Origin: Drechmeria coniospora
Taxonomy: Eukaryota; Ascomycota; Sordariomycetes; Hypocreales; Ophiocordycipitaceae
Assembly: GCF_001625195.1 (NCBI RefSeq)
Contig: NC_054389.1
Coordinates: forward strand, 10,722,520 to 10,786,519
Reading direction: 5' to 3'
Length of the DNA stretch: 64,000 bases
The notes under the pieces are model-generated. The model made no database searches. It had not been told where the DNA came from and saw nothing but the letters and a program-made list of their open reading frames with translations. The translations under genes and the position numbers were made by a program. The stretch's first letter is position 1. Every line of letters begins with the position of its first letter. Below are positions 56,949-64,000 of this stretch, in pieces.

Positions 56949-59246
56949 TCACAGCTTGGCGCCGCCAATGGCCGCCTCGGCAGCAATCTCCTCGTACATG
57001 CGGTCGATCTGAGCGCGGAAGGCCTTGGCGGCTTGCGGCCTCTTCATCTTCAGCCTGGTTGGTGACGGTCAGCATCAGCATCCAGCTGCTTCGATTTCCA
57101 TGGCGTTCGAATCACGGGTAGGAGGGGGACTTTGCTTACGTCGGCGTGAGGAGCTCGTTCTCGATGCTAAAGGGCTCCAAGTCGAGGTGGACGTTGCGCA
57201 CCTTTTCGAAGCTGTTGAACTTGTGCTTGCGGCCGATGTTGTCGAGGACCTGGAGGAAGGCCTTCTTGACCTTGGGGTTCTGGGCGGCCTTCCTGATGGC
57301 GTCGGCGTCGCCGACGGGGACGTCCTCCTTGAGGACCTTGCTCGCAAAGGGCGGGAAGTTCTCCGGGTCGACGCCGAAGACGGCGACGAGGGACGATTCC
57401 TTGGCGTCGCCGTGGACGTAGCCCATGGCGACGAGGTTCGTGCTGCCGGCGTAGACGTTCTCGATGCGCTCGGGGGAGATGTACTCGCCATGCGACAGCT
57501 TCAGCACGTTCTTCTTACGGTCGATGATCTTGAAGCGACCCATGCTGTCGACCTCGGCGATGTCGCCCGTGTGGAACCAGCCGTCGGCCTCGAGCGTCTT
57601 CTGCGTCTCGTCGGGGTTCTTGTAGTACTTTTGGAAGATGCTCGGGCCCCTGACGAGGATCTCGCCGCGGGGGTTGGGCTTGTCGTCGACCGAGTACTCG
57701 TAGTCGGGGACGGACTCGAGGCAGACCTCGACGGCGCCCATGGGGGCGCCGACGTTGCCGAGGGAAAAGTCGCCGTTCATCTGGAGGGTGCCGACGGCGT
57801 AGGTTTCCGTCATGCCGAAGCCCTGGGCAAAGTTGTTGGCGAAGGCGGCGCGGAGGAACTCCTGCACGTCCGGGTCGAGCTGGGCGCTTCCGCTGATCAT
57901 GGCGTGGGCCCTGGTGAGGCCGACGGCGGCCTTGACCTTGGGGGTCCAGATGCGGTCGTAGAGGAAGTGCGTGTTGGAGGCCTGGCCGGGCGGGGCGCGC
58001 ATGTTGGCCTTTTTGGTGCTGATGACCTGCCTCGAGAGGGCGCCTCGGAGGCCGGGCGCCTCGAGGGTGGCGGTGCGAATGGCCGAGTTGAAGCGGTTGA
58101 AGAGGCGGGGCACCGAGATGAAGCCGGTGGGCTGGAGGATCTTCATGTCGTCGACGAGGCCGAGGATGTCGCCGCGGAAGAAGCCGATGGAGGCGCCCTC
58201 GGCGAGGGCGACCTGGTCGATCATGCGGCCGTAGATGTGGGCGAGGGGGAGGTAGGACAGGTGAATGTCGTTGTGGCCGACGCTGCCGCCGAGACGGGCC
58301 GACGAGCTGGCGGCGACGGCGTTGCCGTGCGTCAGGATGACACCCTTGGGGGGGCCGGTGGTGCCGGACGTGTAGTTGATGGTGGAGATGTCGTCCCACC
58401 CGGCCGGGCGCATGGGGCGACCGGAGCTGGCGCCGATGGCCTCGACCTCTTGCATGGAGTAGACGGTGATGCCGTGCTGGGCGGCGAGCTGGTTCAGGAC
58501 CGAGGCCTTGGAGTGACCTTCGAGCTCGCCGCCGTCGAGGGGGTCGAGGGAGATGATGATCTTGAGGTTGGGCAATCTCGGGGCGAGCTTGAGCAGCGTC
58601 GGGATGTGAGGCAAGGAGCAGGCGATGGAGACGAGCTCGGCGTGGTTGACGATGTACTCGGTCGTGTCGGGGCCCAGCGTCTCGTAGAGGGAGACGGTGT
58701 AGAGGGACTGGGAGGCGAGGGCGAGGTCTGGGGCCGCGTCAGGGCCGTCGGTCACGGAGCACGGGGGAGGTCGCGGGCAGCGGGCAGCGGGCAGCGGGCA
58801 GGCGAAGGAGGAGACGTACCGGTAATCTGCCACTCGGGGCGGTTCTGGGACCAGAGGCCGACGCCGTACTTGTCCGCCGTGTAGCCCATGCGGCTGTGGA
58901 CCTCGACGATGCCGGCGCCAAAATGCTTTCGGCGCTCGGCAACTTGGGCGTAGGTGAGCCAGTCAAACTTGTCGCCCCACGTCTTCGTCGCGGGATTCCA
59001 GGTGCGAGCGCCAAGGCAGTTCTTGCCGGGGCGTTTGCGGACGGCGCACTCGAAGAGGTCATGGGTGGAGCGGACGTCGGGATCGAACGTCGTCAGGAGA
59101 GGCCGGTCCCGGAAGCGAAAGTGCCTGTAGACGGCGCTGCGGCCGGCACGTTCCGAGTTGGGGACGGGGACTCCATAGGGAGAGCCGGGCGGCGGCGGCT
59201 GGCCGAGCTGCTTGATGTCGGCGGGCGAGAGCCTGGGGGCGGCCAT
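56949..59246 (-). CDS. long-chain acyl-CoA synthetase, peroxisomal type (PTS1 AKL)
   Basis: ATP-dependent ligase that converts fatty acids to acyl-CoA. Three exons: 59246-58820, 58727-57140 and 57054-56949, in frame, 706 residues. The AMP-binding signature INYTSGTTGPPKGVILTHGN, the YLPLAHIYGRM block, SGSAQLDPDVQEFLRAAF, QGFGMTETYAVG, GWFHTGDIAEVDSMGRFKIIDRKKNVLKLSHGEYISPERIE (fatty-acyl-CoA synthetase signature region) and the final catalytic Lys region (NELLTPTLKMKRPQAAKAF) are all visible. The protein ends GGAKL; AKL fits the PTS1 peroxisomal import signal, which points to a Faa2-like enzyme feeding beta-oxidation. The start MAAPRLSPADIKQLGQPPPPG is typical of fungal homologues. It is probably a housekeeping gene next to the cluster, although an acyl-CoA supply role for a lipopeptide cannot be excluded. 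Confidence 0.93.
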
Positions 59247-62200
59247 TGCAATTCGCGACGGCACGTCGGCGGGCGGACGGGCAGGTAGCTTCACTCGGCG
59301 GCCGGGGATCTCTGCGTCGCCGTCGATGTCGGGGGGAGGGAGCTCGGACGGATGGCAGGGGCGCGAAGTCGAGGGCGGAGCAGCTTGAGGCGGATGAATG
59401 ACGAGAGCGGCGAGGAGGGGGGGGGGGGGGGGGGGGTGGACGATGTCAAACGAAGAGGAAGAGGACGGCAACGGACTCCAACGTCGATGACGACGGCGAT
59501 ACGATGGCTTCGGAAGATGCGAGGTCAGGGAGAGGATAGGAGAAAGGTCAAGGTCGGGGTGGTGGTCGGGGAAACGGAGGGGAGCTTGCGGCGGCGTCAA
59601 GGGATCAATCAAGAGGGGGACTTTCTGCACTGGGACGAGGACGCCTCCTGCCGTTTCCCGAAAAACCGAGACGGGCAGGCGGCGGCCACGGTTCGCCCGT
59701 TTCCTCAGCGTGAGGCGGCAGTCGAGCGAGTGGTTGACGCCGAGGCTTCGGGGGGCCTCGGCTGCGCCAGATGGGCCTCCACTTGCCATTCCTTCCCACG
59801 CCGCCGACGTGCAACGGTTGGCCGTCCACGGCGGCTAGGTATGGTGGGAAGTCGCAAGGGGTTCTCGCAGGCGGCACCTCATTGGCGGATCACCCGTGTG
59901 CGGACCTCCCATTGGCGGGCCTCGCCTTCAGCCGCAGTTGCCCGGCCAGTGCAGCATCCAGCCGAGCACATGTACATGTACTCGGCAATGTAGGTGTAAT
60001 TACATGTACGGTAAGTACTTGCATACTCCGTATACTGTACGGAACAGGTAATACTCCGTACATGTGCAGGAACCTAACAGAGGCACGATCAGCAGGCAAG
60101 GCATCATGCATGTACAAGGTACAGCCTCATTTCGTCATCCGTGGAGGATAGGGTGCTAGCGTCCGTGCTATGGAGCACTGCGCCGACCTGCTGACGGCGC
60201 CCAGGCACTGTCCACGGCCATGTTCTTGGGCGTCGGATGGCTGCAGATGCGTATGTGCCCACGTACTACGGAGTACCTACGGTACAGATTGGTCGGTGCA
60301 CGGCGTACAGTGAGTGTACGTTGAAATGGCGCATGTGCACATGCACAGTACATGTATGCACCGCTACGAGTGCAAAACAGTACGACGAGAGGTGACGGAC
60401 CGCCCTCCAATGCGTTGGTCCTGTCGTCGATTGTCTCGTTGCATGTGAAGGCGGGAATGGCGTCCCCCAGGTCCCCATGCCGCCCGAGCAGGGCATTCGG
60501 TTCAAGCTAGGCCGGGAAAGAAGCAAGGGCGCAGCGCCGTGGACGCTGAAAAGAAAGCATCAGCGGGCTTCGGCGTGGGAGAATGAGGGCGCTACTACGG
60601 AGTAGGTTCGCGAGCGTTCACTTGTCGATTGTACACTGTATTACGGCTCGGCCGCCTTGTCGGTGCAGTGCGGGTGGGAGCAGCACCTTCAGTGCTACAG
60701 TACGTACAGTAGGTGTTCTTGGTACGGGCATGACTAGGTGCCTAAGTATTACTAGGTATACAAGTACGGAGTAAGTACGGAGTAATACCGAGTACATACT
60801 ATTAGTACTTGTTCTTATTACTTGGATACCTACTCCGTACAGTACTGTACCTACTTAATAGCTAAGGTGCTCAATGTACGGATACTCCATGCAGTACTCG
60901 ACCCCCTGATGCCATCTGCGAGATGCAGGACTGCCTTTCAGGTACCTGGGAAAACAATAGTAATAGGTGCCATTGACTTGTTGCGACAGTTTAATTTACC
61001 CGAACCCTGCGTGCATCATCGAACCTGTGTGTTCATACCGGCATGCATGGTACCTGCGCACCCTGCATAGATCTTGTCGTCGCACATCCGCACCTGGTGC
61101 ACTCCGTACCTGGCAGACATCACATCGCGTCAGCAGCGGCTGGCTGCGCAACAACAGTGCTCTGTCCAGCAGCAAGGAAAGCAGGTGTGCTGTAGTAGCT
61201 TGGTTGATGCCTGTACGGAGTTCCTACATGTGGCAATGCTCCGTACCGTCCGCCAACGAACCAGTTGGCTTAGTACTCTTGGTCCCTGGATTTCCCACGA
61301 CCCCATGACGACGGTCGGCATCGAGGTACTTGATCGGGAGAAGCAGAATCATGACATATCATGATGCGCAAGGAACAAGACGGCACGATTGTCGTAGCCA
61401 GCCGCTCGAAACGCACCAAATTTCCGTCCAGCACTCCTTACGGCACAATAACTTTACGTCTCGACTAACGGAGTACTGTAAGTAAGTAGTTCTGTAAGCA
61501 CATAGCTGCATACTAGTACCTACCTAATAATAGTAGGTAATTAGTAGGTACAGGCACACACTTGCTACTGTAGTGTAGTAGCAAGTACAAGTACTCTGGT
61601 CACATTACTACTTATACTTACTTACGGAGTACCTACTTACAGTATACAGTAAGTACTCATGTGTACCACATGTACTTATAGCACATGTACTTATAGTACA
61701 CTATAGTACACGTACAGTACGACGTTCAGTACTTAGGCCCTCCGTACTTGTCGGCACCAAGGTGTATGCTTAGGTGGTACAGAGCACCTCTAGGGACTAC
61801 CTATTATGTAAAGTGCACTCTGTGCTCCATGCTCCATTGCTCCACGCAGTACCTCTGCCCTTCCGCAACAACTTCTTTTCGTCTTTCGTCATGACGTCGA
61901 CCCAAGGCCAATGTGATTCATTCCTGCATAGACACCAGTCCTACGCGTCCCAGACGGCTGCCAACACGAGTCGAGTCCCTCGTTCTGTGCCCAACTTCGA
62001 CGGCAGCCCACCAATGGCCAGCCATTCCGTCCTGGTGTCGCGGGTCGTCGCCCCTCCCCCCCCCCCACCCTCTTCGCACCCCTCACCAGTTTCAGAGCGA
62101 ACCGGCAGGTCTCAGATATCGGCCTCGAGTCGCCATCGATCCGTCCCAGGCCTCTGGGTGCCCCGTCGAGGAGGGCGCGAAGTCTGCCTGCCTGTGGAGC

Positions 62201-62457
62201 AAGCAGCGAGGCCGTCATTTTTCTACAGCATGTACTTCGTAGCCTTGCCGTCATAATATCACAACTTTCCCTTTCCTCACTTCGCCTTCTTGTCAACGCC
62301 TTCCGCTTCCTCGTCCGATCGAGATCGCCGTCCGCGACGTTGCCGCTCCGTTCCCGGTCCTCGCCTGCGCCGGAAGTGCTGTCTCACCGGAGAAGCCGCT
62401 GGCCGTATCGGCCCTCACCAAACTCCTCCTCGACACCGCCAGCCGCGTCCCGCCGCC
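59247..62457. other. 3.2-kb repeat-rich intergenic region
   Basis: This divergent spacer begins with the promoter of the acyl-CoA synthetase gene, including a 20-base G run. From about 59970 to 61760 it is dense in GTACTT, TACATGTAC and TACGGAGTAC words. The last ~600 bases are pyrimidine-rich and likely hold the promoter and leader of the MARVEL-like gene. No coding region is supported. Confidence 0.5.
59417..59436 (+). repeat. 20-base G homopolymer
   Basis: An uninterrupted run of 20 G residues upstream of the acyl-CoA synthetase gene. Run length in raw data is prone to error. Confidence 0.85.
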
Positions 62458-62984
62458 ATGGGTCGAACGACGACGGTCTCCCTACGCATCCTGCAGGGCC
62501 TCCTGGCCGCCATCAACATGTCGCTGTCTGCCTTTGGTATGTTTCGGTGAAGAAATTCCGCTCATCTCACGCTGACGCTTTCCGCGCCTCCCCAGTCATC
62601 AACTACTACCTGACGTCGACGTTGCAGGGCTCGCCCGGCTCCTTCAGCTTTGTCCTTGCCGCCTCGTGCATCTCGTTTGCGTCGCTGCTGTACCTCGAGC
62701 TCGCGCCCAAGATGTTCCCGCGCGTCGCTCACCCGTACGCGATACTCCTCGTCGAGGCCACCAACACGCTGTTTTACTTCATCGCCTTCATCGTCCTCGC
62801 CGTCTTCCTCGGCTCCCTGCAAATGTGCTTCGGGGCTGTCTGCAAGGCCGGCCGGGCCGACTCGGTCGCCGCCGCCGCCGCCTTCTGCGCCTGGATCGCC
62901 TCGACCATCTTCACCGCCAAGGACATGTTTCTCGGCAAGCTGCCGAGGCCCGGGAGCAAGGCGAACTTGGTGAGCGACGTCTAA
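62458..62984 (+). CDS. four-helix membrane protein, MARVEL-domain-like
   Basis: Two exons, 62458-62536 and 62596-62984 (59-nt intron, GTATGT donor, CCCAG acceptor), 155 residues. Four hydrophobic segments are visible at about residues 9-31, 43-63, 73-100 and 115-134, with short loops and a basic cytosolic tail (KLPRPGSKANLVSDV). The order and the conserved-looking LRILQGLLAAINMSLSAFVINYY start and AAAFCAWIAST last helix match fungal MARVEL proteins, which associate with membrane microdomains and vesicle traffic. No enzymatic role is suggested. The ATG has a good context (CGCCGCCATGG). Confidence 0.8.
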
Positions 62985-64000
62985 GCGAAGCGCGACTCGG
63001 CACTCCATGGACACGATGCCGCGACAACGACGACCAAAAATAGAGTAAAGAAAAGAGTGGGAATACTCGTCAGAAATGCGACGCAACCAGGTACGGCGCA
63101 GGACGGTGGTGGGGGAAATGATGGGCATGGCGGGCGGCATGGCTGCGTCAAGGGCACGAGCCGCAGTTTGGCTGCATTTCCTACAGGCGGTAGATTCCGA
63201 AGCGACCATAGATAGATACAGGTGCATGTAGATTCCACAAATTATAGATTAGTATTTGTCGCCCATCGGATGTGCATGGACCATCGGACGCGATGGCAGG
63301 TGATTCTGTGATGGCAGTTGATGGAGATTCACCGTCGACCTCGCCGAATTCCAACGACCATGACAATCGTTTGTTGTCCGCCGTCGCGTGGATCGCTTTG
63401 GCGGTTGGTCGACCTTTGTAAGTAAGCGCGAGTCGCTGTCCTGTTCTGACCACTCCAACGGGCCGCCAACCGATGCTGCAGCGCATGTGCCAATGACTAA
63501 CCCTCCAGAGGCAAGCACCGACCCCGCCACCTTGCAAGTACTTACAGTAAGTACTGTACTTGTACTTCTATATAGCACTCGCGTACTTGCACTTCTATAC
63601 AGCACTCGCGTACTTGTACTTCTACTTACAGCACTTGCGGTACTCGTACGAAGTACTTAAGTAATTACAGTGTATTACGCAGTACTCCGTATTGATGCGT
63701 AATACTCCGTACTTGCACCTACGCCTATGCCGTAGACTACTATGTACTAATATTAATAGTGCATGTAATACCATCAAGGTAGCTGCAGTCTACCAGGCGA
63801 GACGAGGCCGAGAACCAGGACTTGGGTATCGCCGCGTAAGAATCGGCAATGCGCGCTGCAATACGGGTACAACGTGCATAGAATTGTACAGCATGGGCTC
63901 CGTTCAATCGCAAACATACATGTACCGCACATTAGCACCAAGTAAGTACATGCATGCAAGTACGGTATTACTAAGTAATGAGGCACCTGTATCCGTACCC
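62985..64000. other. 3' flank and repeat-word spacer
   Basis: No gene supported. From about 63530 to the window end the GTACTT / TACTCCGTA words reappear, including a short imperfect repeat of a unit with CTTCTATA(T/C)AGCACTCGCGTACTTG (about 63560-63640). Confidence 0.5.

Overview
The window looks like a chromosomal segment of a filamentous ascomycete, probably Sordariomycetes/Hypocreales (inference from gene content and style, not from a search). Genes are split by short GT-AG introns, mostly 55-120 nt. Coding DNA is GC-rich, proteins such as the plasma-membrane H+-ATPase and mitochondrial citrate synthase have typical fungal sequences, and the centre holds a fungal nonribosomal peptide synthetase (NRPS) gene cluster.

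Layout. 0-10 kb: a small secreted Cys-containing protein (451-1075 +), mitochondrial citrate synthase (2164-3894 -), a repeat-rich spacer with a 14-copy 16-bp tandem array (4933-5156), and an Nrd1/Seb1-type RNA-binding transcription-termination factor (7246-10130 +). 10-24 kb: about 14 kb with no recognisable gene, full of minisatellites and a dispersed TACGGAGTAC / GTACTCCGTA word. 24-32 kb: H+-ATPase Pma1 (24218-27852 +), a DCAF4/WDR21-like WD-repeat protein (28560-30258 +) and an unrecognised fungal protein (31121-32268 +).

32.6-56.3 kb: the secondary-metabolite cluster. It has a two-module NRPS (partial C-A-T-C-A-T-C, 32640-40013 -) broken by one in-frame TAA, a divergent FAD/NADPH monooxygenase (41254-43549 +), a cytochrome P450 (43752-45284 -), a DAO-type FAD oxidoreductase (45754-47324 -), a PLP aminotransferase-like enzyme (48430-49563 -), a freestanding A-N-methyltransferase-T NRPS (49961-53233 -) and a second P450 (54741-56309 +). 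No transporter, pathway transcription factor or thioesterase is visible. The inferred logic is that the PLP and FAD enzymes make or trim an unusual amino acid, the A-MT-T protein loads and N-methylates one residue in trans, the two-module NRPS joins residues, and the FMO and two P450s oxidise the product. The product is not recognised. The nonsense codon and an altered terminal condensation motif suggest the line may be decaying or unconventional.

57-64 kb: a peroxisomal-type long-chain acyl-CoA synthetase ending in AKL (56949-59246 -), a repeat-rich spacer, a four-helix MARVEL-like membrane protein (62458-62984 +) and more spacer with the same dispersed word. That word is dense in the spacers at 4-6.3, 10.8-23.6, 60-61.7 and 63.5-64 kb. 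I saw almost none of it in the gene-dense 23.6-59.9 kb block, so the intergenic DNA appears to come in two kinds.
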